Of a stretch of DNA of 64,000 nucleotides, positions 41,166 to 53,500 are shown piece by piece. The first letter of the stretch is position 1. Every line of letters begins with the position of its first letter. The notes under the pieces were generated by a model that saw only the letters and a program-made list of their open reading frames with translations, was not told the origin of the DNA and did no database searches. The translations under genes were made by a program, and so were the position numbers. This DNA is from Sapria himalayana. Taxonomy: Eukaryota > Streptophyta > Magnoliopsida > Malpighiales > Rafflesiaceae. The stretch spans positions 49,877 to 113,876 of the forward strand of contig JAREIK010002624.1 of the NCBI GenBank assembly GCA_029783825.1. The letters are read 5' to 3'.

Positions 41166-41180
41166 ATTTGTCAATCTATC
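41166..41180. repeat. Candidate LINE target-site duplication, left copy
   Basis: ATTTGTCAATCTATC, identical to 47931-47945. It lies directly before the T8 run that would be the poly(A) end of the - strand LINE. The flanks are repetitive, which lowers the weight of the match, but the CAATC variant within it is not the commonest form of the array. Confidence 0.7.
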
Positions 41181-41188
41181 TTTTTTTT

Positions 41189-42600
41189 ATTAAAGTTTGT
41201 TTTATTATTAATAACCCTCTCTTTTGGCGGAGGAATACCATTTTTACAACCTACATCTACCCTTTGCCCTCTTACACCCATCTTAAACCTTAAGCCTACA
41301 AGCTAACATATTGGATCTTAAATATCTTTATCAAATATAGCATTTATTCATTTTATAAACTAGATTTCAACTAGAATAAGCTGGAGCTTTGGCTTGCTTT
41401 GTTCTGCTTTGTTTGGCCACTTGATTGGCCTCTATTTTCGGCCCATCTTTTCTTTTATTATTATTTTTTTTGTTTATTGTTCGGCCCCTTGTGTTTCTAT
41501 GATCCACGTTTCCTGTGCTCATCATCTGACTTCTTGTCTTCCCCGTGTCCTGACTCCTATTGTTTGCATCGTTCCCATGTGCTCATCGACCATCCTGCTA
41601 CTTCTTTTTTCATGCTCCAGTGGTCAAGAATTCCATTCACTCTCGTTTTTTTGCCGCGCCTTTTTTATTAGAAATGTTCTGTCTTTTTCAGCTTTTCACG
41701 AGCTGCAGCAGAGCCTAAAATTTTTCTGCATAACTCAAACTCAATAAACTATGAGTAAATTCACTTAAAAAATAAACCATACCCTATCAGATAAATCCAT
41801 CATTAAACATCCCTCCGAACCAGGGTGATGTATGTGTTCTATGGATCCACTACAAGTCTACTGATCACCCACAGGGCCAGGTGAATCATCCATGAATGTA
41901 ACTTGTTTATCTGCCACTAGAAACATCCAACTCGGGAAGTAGCAAGCAAACAATTGACAAATCAACTTATAATTATTGTTCTTTTCGAGAGCACTATATA
42001 TATAATCTGCAATTTCACAAAAAACAGAAGCAACCAAAAACACAAAAGGAAGCAACAAGGAACAGCAGCAAAAATACAAAATTAACAAGGAACAGCAACA
42101 AGGAACAACAGCAAAAACACAAAAGGAACAACAACCACAAGCAACAATACCTTGCCCTATTACCTTCGCTGCTAAATTAACACAAGCAAAATACAAAAAA
42201 CAGCAAAATACAAAAAATTAACCATACAAAAGGAACAACAGCTACAAAAGGAACAACAGCAGCAAAAACACAAGCAAAATACAAAAAACAGCAACATTTA
42301 GCAGTTTAGCAGCAAAATTAACCATACAAAAAAAAGCACATTCCAAAATTCCAGCAGCTACTGGATTTTCTAGTTGTTTATATAATTAACTTCGCTGCTA
42401 AGAAAAAAGAAGCTACAATAAAATATGCTATCAACCATTATCTTACCTTGTCCTATTACCTTTGCCTCCATAATGTACATACCTGTTAACCTGTAGAGAT
42501 AGAAATTCCCCTGCACAGAAGCTACCACAATACCATAACAGTTAACAGCTTATATTCTTATAATTCTCATATTCTATTTTTCCTGTTAATACTACCCTTC
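41189..42600 (-). other. LINE 3' region, non-coding
   Basis: No domain recognised. On the + strand, 42000-42360 is A-rich and repetitive (CAAAATACAAAAAACAGC and AAAAGGAACAACAGC variants). The motif ACCTTGCCCTATTACCTT at 42149 recurs as ACCTTGTCCTATTACCTT at 42445. Open frames at 41394-41747 (+) and 41858-42196 (-) look like chance. The length is generous for a LINE 3' UTR, so another insertion may be hidden here. Confidence 0.5.
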
Positions 42601-42639
42601 CTGAATCTTAAATAAGGGAAGGCCTTCCTGTCTAATTTC

Positions 42640-45600
42640 GCTATTCCTTTTAGTTTTTCTAGCATCGAAACCTCATCAAATTCAAGTTCTCCTCTATTCG
42701 AACCTAATCTTGCAAGGCTATCCGCCAAAGTATTGGCTTTTCTATATATGTGTAAGATTGATGCATTAAGCAGTTTAATGAGGTTCTAAATAATTTCCAT
42801 TTCTTCCTCATACCTCCAAAGAATTATTTTTCCACTTACTAGATCTACCAAAAGCATGGAGTCTACTTGAATTTGTATATTTTTTAAATCTAACTTTATA
42901 CAGACATTTAATCCTATATTCAAAGCATTTATCTCCGAGTGGAGAGCTGAGAATGCTTCTGTAGCCGATGTAAATGCTTTTATCACATACCCGTTTGAAT
43001 CCCTTATTACCCCCCCCCCCCCCCTCCACCTGCTATACTAGTGTCCCTATTGAAGCTACCATCATTGTTTAGTGATATTTTACCTTCCGGATGACTATTC
43101 CAACTTATACTTTTTATCCATCCCTATTTCGTATTTGGGATAGCGAGGCCCCAGAACATTCCAGCTACCTTATTTAAATAAGAACCATCAACCTTTATAG
43201 GGTTTATACTTGATATATTCCTGATTTCTTTAATAATATCTTTTATAATTTCATTTGAATTCATTCTTATACCCTCAAATTTACTCTTATTACCAGCTTT
43301 CCATAGGCACCATATTACTATATGAGGTAGATTGTGAGTGAGCCAATTTTTGATATAACTGCTAGAGTTTATATTCTCCCAATTCATAATTCTATCAATT
43401 ATTCTATCCTCTTTTTTACTTATTTGTATCAGGTCTCCTAATTCCCTCCAGACTACTGCAGCGATTCTTCCACTTGAGAATAGATGATCCATTGATTCTT
43501 CTTCTGCAAAGCAACATTCACATCTGGAGGCCATTTTAACACATTTTCTTTTCACATTAGTATCCACAGGCAGTGCATTTACTAGAACTTTCTATGCCAG
43601 CGAGCACATTTTCTATGGAATACCTGCTTTCTAGGCCTATTTAAATAAAGATTGCAGGAGTTTTTTCCTTCTTATCAATTCTTTTGCTGACTTTAACATA
43701 AAATTACCTTGTGGATTAAGGGTTAACTTCCATCCCAATTTTTTCAGTAATGAATGGGCATCTACTATTTCCTTTTGTTTTTCAAATGCTTTCCAGTTAT
43801 TTGATTTCTGCTTAACGCGATTGTGTTCTTGTTCTAGATATTTTGCTCGCATATATTTTGCCCAGAGGGAATCATTTTCTTTTATCCTCCACCAACATTT
43901 GTAGTCCCAGGCAGCCGCCATGTCCTGTAAATTAATGATGCTTAACCCCGCTTCCGCTTTTGGATAACAGATGTCTTTCCATTTTTTCCAGTGAATTTTC
44001 TGCTTTCCATTTTTTTACCCCATAAAAAATTTTCCATTTCCATTTCTAGTTTATTTGTGAATTTCTTAGGTGGGTGTATGACTGATATAATATGTACCAG
44101 TGTACTTTGAAGAACATGGGAGATTAATGTAATCCTCCCACCAAATCCTAATAGATCTACTTTCCGACCAGCTATTTTCTTTCATCCTTCCTTCGTATAT
44201 CGGACAACCTAAATATACTAAAGCATCTTTTTTATGTTTAAAACCCGTTATGTTTTTAATTTTTTTAGCACTTTTCCGGAGGATTTTTTTGCTAACATAA
44301 ATTGACTTTTATCCTTATTAAGGGCTTGACCTGTTTCCTTCTCAAATAATTGTCGAAAGGTCGATCAGGTTCTTCAATGAACTTTTATTCGCATTTGTGA
44401 AAATAATAATATCATCTACATAAGCTAAACAACTTATTCTCAGAGTATTTTTTGGCTGTCTAAAGGGGATTATTTTTCCCTCTGACATTCTTTTATTTAA
44501 ATTAACAATTAACAATTCTAAGTACATGTCAAATAATAAGGGCGGTAATGGGTCCCCCTGTCTCAAGCTACGTCTTGGTTTGAATTCTTCAACTTTCATT
44601 CCATTTACAATGATTCTAACCCAAACGCTAGTTACACATCTATATATTAAATCAATACATGTTTCATAGAAACCAATTTTTCTCATAACGAAACATAGTG
44701 TATGCCATTCTACTCTATCAAATGCCTTAGATAAATCTAGCTTAACTACTAAGTTACTTCCCCTCGTTTTAAATGCTATTTCTTTCATCATTTCTGATGC
44801 TAATCTAATATTTTCAATCATTAATCTATTCTTAACAAATCTTGTTTGTTCCTGTGATATTATAAATGGTAAAATATTACTAAGTCTGTTTTGAATTATT
44901 TTTGCAAGGATGTTATAAATTGCATTACATAAACTTATAGGCCTAAAATCCTCACATTTTTGAGGTGATTCTTTTTTGGGGATTAGCACTATGAAAGAGT
45001 TTGCTCATGCCTTAGGAATGTCCGCCCCTACAAAAAAACTTGCTATTGCAGGAACAAGGTCTTTTTTGATAATGAGCCTGTTTAACTGAAAAAAATAATT
45101 ATTCCAGCCATCTAGCCCTGCTGCACTATCCTTATCCAGATTAAACACTGCATTTTTAATCTTTTCATCCTCCGGGATCTTCTCCATCATTTGATTTTGT
45201 TCTTTTGAGATGTCTGTGTTGATCCCATCCATTAATGAGTTTCCTACCTGGGGAGCCTGTCTGCATAGATGACTTTTAAAAAATTCCTCAAAGAGGATTC
45301 CTATCTGCTTATCATCTTCAACCCATGTTCCCTCATTAGTTTTTAGGCCCTTGATTTTTTTATGAGCCTGAATTTTGCACATGTTATGAAAAAATTTCGT
45401 GTTTCTATCTCCTTCTTTCAACCATTTAATTTTTGAACACTGTTTCCAGTATACTTCCTCCATATGCAACATAAGCCTCAGTCCCATTTAGCCTTATTTA
45501 GTTCCTGTCTCTTTACCTCTATGTTATTATTATCGTATTCTAATTCTAGATTTTCTACTTTTTCCTCTTCTTGCTTTATTATTTGATTTAAATTTCTGAA

Positions 45601-46455
45601 GACTTCTTTATTCCATATTTTTAGACATTTTTTTAATCTATGAAGCTTAACCATTAATACTTGCATCGGTTTCCCCATTGCTGGCTCCATCCAAGATTCA
45701 GTTACCAATTTGTCAAAGCCAGCGTGCTTTTCCCACATATTCTGAAATTTAAAGTTACCTGATACTCAGTTAATCTTATAGATTGTAATGAGCAATGGGC
45801 AATGAGCCGAACAGGTTCTATTTAGGTGTATTAGCCATGTGACCCCATGCAAAGCTACCCATTTAGCATTACACAGTACTCTGTCCAGTCTAGCCCAAAT
45901 TGTGCTTCTTTTACTCCGGTTGTTACACCAAGTGTAACTTGAACCTGTGAAATCGATTTCCATTAATTTCGAGTTTGAGATCGCCTCATTAAATTGTGTC
46001 ATTTCTATTGGATCCGGGGTTTTACCTCCTTTCTTTTCTTGATTGCTCTTGATTATATTAAAATCACCTTCTATAATCCAGGGTGCATTCCTAGCTGCGA
46101 TATTCTGCATTTCCTCCCACGGTGCTAACCTTGATTTTTTATCATTTTTAGCATATACAACCGATATTATTTCATCTCTTTATTTATTTATTTTAAAATG
46201 TACTACCTGATCTGTATCTTTTAAAATTTCAATGTCCAAATAATTATGCCACATTATCCAGAGTTTACTATTAATATTAGCATATGCATTGTTAAACCCT
46301 AGTTTTTGGCTGTAGTTAATTAATTGATCCTTCTGGATCATAGGCTCCGCAATGACTACAAGAGAAATTCTATGAGTTTTAATTAATAGTTTTAACCTAT
46401 TTATCGAGGGATTATTAGCTACCCCTCTTATATTCCAATAAAGGCATCTATCCAT
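42640..46455 (-). pseudogene. LINE ORF2: endonuclease, reverse transcriptase, zf-RVT, RNase H (broken)
   Basis: ORF2 supplies the nicking and copying activities of an L1-type element. From 46455 the - strand shows an AP-type endonuclease (WNIRG, VIAEP, EGDFNII, SSYTWCNNR, RLDRVLCN), with SAHCPLL where SDH is usual, so the catalytic Asp is lost. Reverse transcriptase follows (WLKEGDRNTKFFH, AAGLDGW, LIPKK, RPISLCN, LDLSKAFDRVEW, LRQGDP, YVDD at about 44422). A zf-RVT-like region lies at 43567-43124 (CECC, EEESMDHLF). RNase H is at about 43060-42640 (NNDGSFNRD, SEINAL, VDSMLLVDL, KANTLADSLARL). Interruptions: stops near 46180, 45766, 45005 and 43124; frameshifts near 45480, 44345 and at a G15 tract (43010-43024). 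Confidence 0.9.
43010..43024. repeat. C15 homopolymer (G15 on the coding strand) in the RNase H region
   Basis: On the - strand fifteen G follow AGG-TGG-A-like Gly codons between the NNDGSFNRD motif and the remainder of the RNase H domain. With 15 G the frame runs directly into TAATAA; the downstream RNase H frame is displaced, consistent with polymerase slippage in a poly-Gly coding tract. Confidence 0.85.
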
Positions 46456-46509
46456 TAATTCCTAGCTTAGATTGGGATCTAGTTGTAGACTTAGTCTCAT
46501 ATTTTGTGT

Positions 46510-47822
46510 TTAAATATTTTTTCTTATTCTTTTGGTTTTAATTGCATTCGAGTTTACTTGTATTTTTTCATAATATTTATCCTTCCACCCAAGCTGCATT
46601 GCAATTGTTTTTATAGCTTCCTTGGCTTGAGTTCTAGCGAGCTTTGTCCAATCTTCCTCATAAATATCCAAATCATCCTTCCCATTTTCTATATAGAATG
46701 CATGCTCCTCTTTTTCTCTACCTATTGAAGGACAACTAAACACCTCTGCATCTTCCTCTGGGAAATCCAAGAGGTCATCATCTATCCAGCTATAGACCTC
46801 CAGTTTTTCTTTTAAAATTATTCTAGTTTTAATTTTCTTGTTCCTCTTCTTTCTACCCTTTACCTCCTCCCAATTTTCTCCCTCCCCCAGCTTGTCTCCT
46901 TCCTCCATGCTTCCATCATGATATACTCTATTACTAGCCTCTCCCTCTCCTAATAACTTACTCTCTTTCTCTCTCATATACTCCCCTTCTTCTTCCATTA
47001 AACATGCCTCAATTACAAGTTTTTCTCCAGCCCCCCCTCCTTCCTAATCCATCTTTCTACCTTTCTTTTTCTACCTTCTAACCCTTGCAAATTTTCTGAT
47101 TATTCTGTACCCATCTTACACACCCCCGATTCGTGCCCAAGTCTCTTACATTTTATGCAATAAGTATGCCGATTTTCGGGAATAACAGGTTGCCAAAACC
47201 CATTATTCTACCCATCCTCTCCATTACCGATCTAGATCATATTTGGTGGCTGAGTGAGCAGGTTACACTCAACACACACTCGAGCCTTGCTTGGCCTTGT
47301 CATAAAAACAGTAACTTCATCACGAATTACAGGTTTACCCAAACAAGATGAAATTTTGTAGAGAGATTGTGGGTTAAACAAATTTAATGGGAGATTCGGT
47401 AAGGAAAACAATACCGGGGCTAAAGGCACCTCCTCCAGTGGACTGAACTCCTTCGTCCACCTCAAAACGCGCATGGGGAAGCCGTTAACTTGCCATAGAC
47501 CTCTATGCCATAAGCGGTAGAAGTCCTCAATCATAAAGCACTGCAGGAAGACGTGCTTCGCGTCATAGTCAGCTAGCTTCACCCTTCTCGTAAGCTTTAA
47601 CAAGGAGATAAACTGGTGTATTTCCTTCGGGCGAGGCCTTCCATGAGAAAACTTACCAATAAGAATATATTCAAACGGCTCCATGAACTTGCACATCTTT
47701 TCTATTGAAAAAACAATCACGGGACTCCCGTGTTTGTTTTCGAAGCAGCATGAGGGAGGCACGGGCTCTCTTAATATCGATGCAAATGACTTATTGTTTA
47801 GTAATAAGTCTTTTTGCTCCAT
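46510..47822 (-). pseudogene. LINE ORF1: DUF4283 domain and CCHC zinc knuckle (broken)
   Basis: The - strand frame from ATG 47822 (MEQKDLLLNNKSFASIL) covers the DUF4283-type fold typical of plant L1 ORF1: FLQCFMIEDFYRLWHRGLWQ, MRVLRWTKEFSPLEEVP, ISSCLGKPVIRDEVT, ARVCVECNLLTQPP. A TAG at 47232-47234 and a second TAG follow. The same frame then gives a CX2CX4HX4C knuckle (CIKCKRLGHESGVC, starting at 47159). After a frameshift the charged tail is 46998-46510 (EGENWEEVKGRKKRNKK, acidic stretch, LARTQAKEAIKTIAMQLGW). ORF1 proteins coat the element RNA. The diverged ORF1 at 31552 has the same domain order. ORF2 starts 55 bp downstream. Confidence 0.88.
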
Positions 47823-47930
47823 ATTTAGCTTGAGAGGAGCTTGATTCGGGCAGCAATGGCGAGATTCTCTCTCTAGGGATTGGGATTTTCTTTCCTATGA
47901 GCTTGAGAGCTTGAAGAAGAGTTATGAATT

Positions 47931-47945
47931 ATTTGTCAATCTATC
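47931..47945. repeat. Candidate LINE target-site duplication, right copy
   Basis: ATTTGTCAATCTATC, identical to 41166-41180, immediately before the TCTA array resumes. Confidence 0.7.
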
Positions 47946-50545
47946 TATCTATCTATGTGTCTATCTATCTATCTATATATATGTATGTTTGTTTATATAT
48001 CTATATATCAATATTTCTTCCTTTCTTTGTGTCTATCTCTCTATCAATCTATGTACCTATCTATCTATCTATTTATTTATCTATCTGTCTATTTTTCATT
48101 CTATCTATATATCTATGTGTCTAACTATTAATCTATCAATTTGGCTATCTATCAATCTGTCAATCTATCTCTCTCTCTATCTATTTGGCTATCTATGTAA
48201 CTTTATAACTATGTAACTCTCATACTATCTTTCTTTTAATCAATTTCTCTATATGTCTATCAATATATTTATCTATCTATCACCTTTATATATGTAGATC
48301 AGTCTATTTCTATATCTATCTATCAGTCTATATATTTACCTATCTATTTACATATCTATCTGTCTAAATGTAAATATATCTACATGCCTATATGTCTATA
48401 TGTCTATATGGCTATCTGTCTATCTGTCTATCTACCTATCTATCTTTTTGCTTATCCATCTATCTAGGTATCTAAGTCGATATGTCTATCTATCTATTTG
48501 TCAATCTTCCTATTTGCATAATTATCTATGTATCTATATATATATATATATATTTATCTATATATCTCACTATCATCAATATATATCACTATATATATAT
48601 GTCTGTATATCTATTTGTTTATCTATCTATCTACTATGTATCTATATGTCTATGTGTCTATGTGTGTATCAATCTATCTTTTTATCAATCTATCTATCAT
48701 CTATCTATATACATATGTATATATCTATATATCAAACTTTCTATGTAAATATACATACATACATACATACATATATATATATGTCTATATGCCTATATAT
48801 ATATATATATCTATCTATATATTTTCTATTAATGTATCTATCTATATATATATATATGTCTATATTTCTATCTCTCTATCTATATATCTCTTTATATATT
48901 TATATATCTATCTAAATATAAACCTACCTAAATTTTTACCTATCTATATATTTGTGTATATATCATTCTTGCTATCTATCTATATGCCTATCTTTTTATG
49001 TGTCTAAGTATCTATCTATCTATCTGTATATCTTTTTATCTATTTGTCTTTCTTTCTATTTGTTTATCTCTCTATCTGTCTATCTTTCTATCTTTCTTTC
49101 TATGTGTCTAAGTATCTATCTATCTGTATATCTTTTATCTATCTGTCTATCTATCTTTCTATTTGTCTATCTATCTATCTATCTTTCTATCTCTCCATCT
49201 GTCAATTTTTATATCTGTCAATTTGTCTATATATCTATCTATCTATCTATCTAAATGTTAATCTGTAAATTTATCAATCTGCATATCTTTCTATCTATCT
49301 ATTTTTCTATCTATCCATCTATTTTATATCTATCTTTCTAGTTTTCTATTAGTCTATTACTATAACTATCTATATATCAATTTGACTATCTATCTATCTG
49401 TCTATTTATTTATCTGCATATCTATCTAACTGTCTATTTGTTCTCTTTATCTATTTTTCTACTAGTCTATCTGTATAATTATCTATCTGTCTAACTGCCT
49501 AATTCGTTAAACAAATATATGTCTATCTATCTATTTGTGTAACTATCTAACTATCTTTGAATCTAATTAAGTATTTGTCTTTGTGTCTATCAATCTATTA
49601 GTCAACCTATCTATCAATCTATCTGTCTATAAGTCTATTTGTCTATATGTCTATAATTCAACCTGTCTATTAGTTATTAGTCTATAAATTTATCAGTCAT
49701 ACTAATTATTTATTCTTCTATCTATCTATCTAAATTTTTAACAGTCAATGTATCATTCTATCTATTTGTCTATCATCTATATGTTTATCTGTGTACATGT
49801 TGATCTATCAATTAGACTACTATTCTATTTACCTATCTATTAATCTATATAAATATGTTTTGTATAAATGTCTATATGCGTATCTATCTATCTATGTAAG
49901 TATCTATTTGTCTATTTATATATCTATTTATCTATCTATCTATCTATCTTTTTGTCTAACTATCTAATTATCTTTCTACTTATTAGTGTATCATTCAATC
50001 AATATATCTATGAAGATATATATCAATTTATCTATCTTTATATCTATCTATCTATCAGTCTATCTATCTATTTATCTGTTTGTCTATCTATTTGTTTGTC
50101 TATCTATCTTTCTATTTGTCTATATGTCTATGTAAATATGTGTCTATCTATCTATCTATATAGCTTTCTATTTGTCTATCTATATATCAAACTATTTATC
50201 TAACTATTTATATGTCAATCTATCTATCAGTCTATCTATCAATCTATCTAACTATCGATCTATCTGCCTGTCTGTCTGTCTTTCTATTTGTATATCAGTA
50301 TATATCTCTATTTTCTTATCTATCACTCTTTCTATCTCTTTATTTACTATCTATCTTTTTGTCTATCTGTCAATCTACCTCTTTGTCAAACTATTCTTAT
50401 GTTTGTCTATTTATCTTTGTATCTAATTATCAGTTTATTTTTCAATGTGTCTATGTGTCTATTTGTCTATTTGACTAAGTGTCTATGTTTCTATATTTAT
50501 TTATCTCTCTAGTTATTTATATATCTATCTATCTATCTATTTATC

Positions 50546-50576
<31 letters not shown>

Positions 50577-53500
50577 CTCTATATCCATCTATCTAACTAT
50601 CTACATATCTTCCTATAAGTATATTTGTAAAATTGGATATCTAACTATCTTACTATATGTCTATTTAGATATTTGTCTATCTATCTATCTTTTTATCTAT
50701 CTATATATCTATCTACTAACTGAGTATCTATATATTTATCTATCAATATATATCTAGCTCTATCCATCTTTTTATTTGTCTATCTATCTGTCTATGTATA
50801 TATTTTTCTATCAATATATTTGTATATTTATCTATCATTCTATTTGTATATATGCCTTTTTTTCTATTTATCTATATATCTATTTATGTATATGTATATC
50901 TATATATCGATCTATCTTTCTATCTATCTATTTGCTATCTATCTATATATCAATCTGTCTATCAGTCTTTTTGACTATGTGACTATATGTATGTCTGACA
51001 TTCTATATATATGTCTATCTATCTATATGTCCATCTGTGTAAATGTCTATTTGTCTATCTCTCTATCTTTATATCTATCTATTTGTCTATCTATCTACCT
51101 TTTTATATGTCTATCGATATATTTATTTATTTATTTAGCTATCTACTATATATTTCTATCTATTTGTTATATATCTATTACTCTATCTATTTAACTATCT
51201 TTCTATCTATCTGTCTGTATATTTGTCAATCAATCTATCTATATATTTATCTATCTTTTTATCAGTCTATTTGTATATTTGTTTATCTGTCTAATCTTTT
51301 TATCTATCTGTCTATCTATCTATCTATATATCTCTCTCTAGTTGTCTATTTGTCTTTCACTATATTATCTATCTATCAATTTGGCTATCTATCTATCTAT
51401 CTATATGTATATCTGTATATATATATATATATCCATCAATTAATCAATCTATATATATTTATGCCTCTCTATCGATTTGTTTATTTGTCTATTTATTTAT
51501 CTGTCTATAGTTCTATCAGTCTATCTATGTATTTTTATTTCTTTCTATTTCTCTAAATAATTGCACGTTTATATATATATATATATATATTTGTTTATCT
51601 ATTTACATATCTTTCTATCTAACTATGTAACTATATTTCTATCTATAAGTCTTTTAGTCAAAAAGTCTCTTTGTCTATTATTCAATATGTTTATATGTCT
51701 ATGTGTTAATATGTCTATCTCTCTATAAGTCTATGAATCTATTAGTCTATCTGTCTATATATTTAAATATGTATTTCTATCTATCAATCTGTTAATATGA
51801 CAATATGTTTATCTATATCTTTGTCTATCAGATGATTTATCTATGTGTCTATCCATCCATCTATCTATTTGTCTATCTAGTATGTGTATATGTTTTTATG
51901 TCCATATCAATCTATATATTGATCTATCTTTTTATCTATCTATTTATCTATTTATCTATGTATATATCTATATATATACCTATTTATTTATATATCTATC
52001 TGTCTGTCTATCTATCTATCTATCTATATATTTCTATGTTTATCTATCTATTTGTATTTCTTTTATTAAGTCTATCTATTGTGTGTCTATCTCTCTATCT
52101 TTATATTTGTCAACTTGTCTATATGTCTATCAATGTATCAATCAATCAATCAATCAATCAATTAATCTCTCTATTTATATATCTTTGAATTTTATATCTA
52201 AATCTATCTATCTATATGTCTATATCTCTATCTATTTATATATATGTCTAACTCTCTATTTGTCTAATTATCTATTTGTTTATCTATATATCTTTCTATT
52301 TATGTATCATTCTATTTTGTTATCTATCTTTCTTTCTTTCTAGCTATTTGTCTATATGTCTATCTATCTATCTATCTTTCTATGTGTCTAAGTATATATA
52401 TATTTTTAATATATCTCTTTATCTGTCTATCTATCTATCTCTCTATCTACCTACCTATCTATCTATCTATCTATCTATCTATCTCTTTATATTTTTATCT
52501 ATCTATCTATATATTTTTCTAATTATCTATCTATCTCTCTATCTGTCTATCTGTTGATTTTTGTATCTATCTTTCTGTCTATCTATCTATATATCTATAT
52601 TTTGATATATCTATCTATCAATTTGTAAATTTATCTATCTATTAATCTATCTATTTGTATATTTATCTATCTAACTATATATATATCTCTTTAGTTTTCT
52701 ATTAGTTTATCACTCTAAATATCTTTCTGTCAATAAGGATATATATCGATCTGTCTATCTTTCTATCTAATTGCCTATCTATTTATCTATATATCTATCT
52801 ATCTCCCAATCACTCTATCTGTCTATTTGTCTAATTATCTTTCTCTCTATAATTATTTATGTACACTCATCTATTTGTCTATCTATCTATTTCTCTAAAT
52901 TATTTTATGTCTATCTATCTTTTTTTGTAATTGTCCAACTATTTTTCTATCTAATTAAGTAACAGCCTTTTTATATATTTCTATTAGTCATTTCATCTAT
53001 CTATTTATCTGTCTACCCATCTATCTATCTATATGTTATTATGTCTATCTTTCTATAAATCTTTTAGTCTATTTGTCTTTCTTTCAATCTAACTATCTAA
53101 ATATCTAATAATCTATGTATCATTCTATCTATTTCTCTATCATCTTTTTGTATATCTGTCTACAATATCTCTCTATCTATTTGAATATTATACTATTTAC
53201 ATTTTTATCTATATGCCTATCTATCTCTCTGTCTATCTATATATTTATCTGTGTTTACCCTTCTATTTATCTATTTGTCTAATTGTCTATTTATTTATTT
53301 GTCTATCTATTTATATGTCTATCTTTCAATCAATCTATCTGTCTATTTGTATATGTGTCTATCTATATATGTATCTATATGTTTATCTATCTATTTGTTA
53401 ATCTATCTATTTGTTAATCTATCTATTTGTTAATCTATCTATATTGCTATGTGTCCATCTATCTATTTTTTTTTGCTATCTATCTAACTATATGTCTATT

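Larger units (their letters stand above)
34102..41180. repeat. GATA-type tetranucleotide array 3, 7.1 kb (TCTA on + strand)
   Basis: Diverged TCTA/TCTG/TTTG repeats, the complement of the unit in array 2, so its polarity is inverted relative to it. Long TA runs occur at 39445-39502 and 39690-39732. The left edge merges with AT-rich spacer; the right edge is cut at 41180 by a LINE whose other side (47931) resumes the same array. Open + strand frames of Tyr-Leu-Ser-Ile repeats are by-products of the repeat. Confidence 0.97.
41181..47930 (-). mobile_element. L1-type LINE retrotransposon, ~6.75 kb, nearly full length
   Basis: On the - strand the order is a short leader (47930-47823), ORF1 with DUF4283 domain and zinc knuckle, ORF2 with endonuclease, reverse transcriptase, zf-RVT and RNase H domains, a 3' region of about 1.4 kb, and a short poly(A) (T8 on the + strand at 41181-41188). 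A 15-bp direct repeat flanks it (41166-41180 and 47931-47945), as expected from target-primed reverse transcription. Both ORFs carry several stops and frameshifts, so it is inactive. It sits inside the TCTA array, so it is younger than that array. Confidence 0.88.

Noticed and set aside
41394..42196. Frames of 112-117 codons on both strands in the LINE 3' region
   Set aside because: Cys/Phe/Leu-rich low-complexity translations of A- or T-rich sequence, with no domain.
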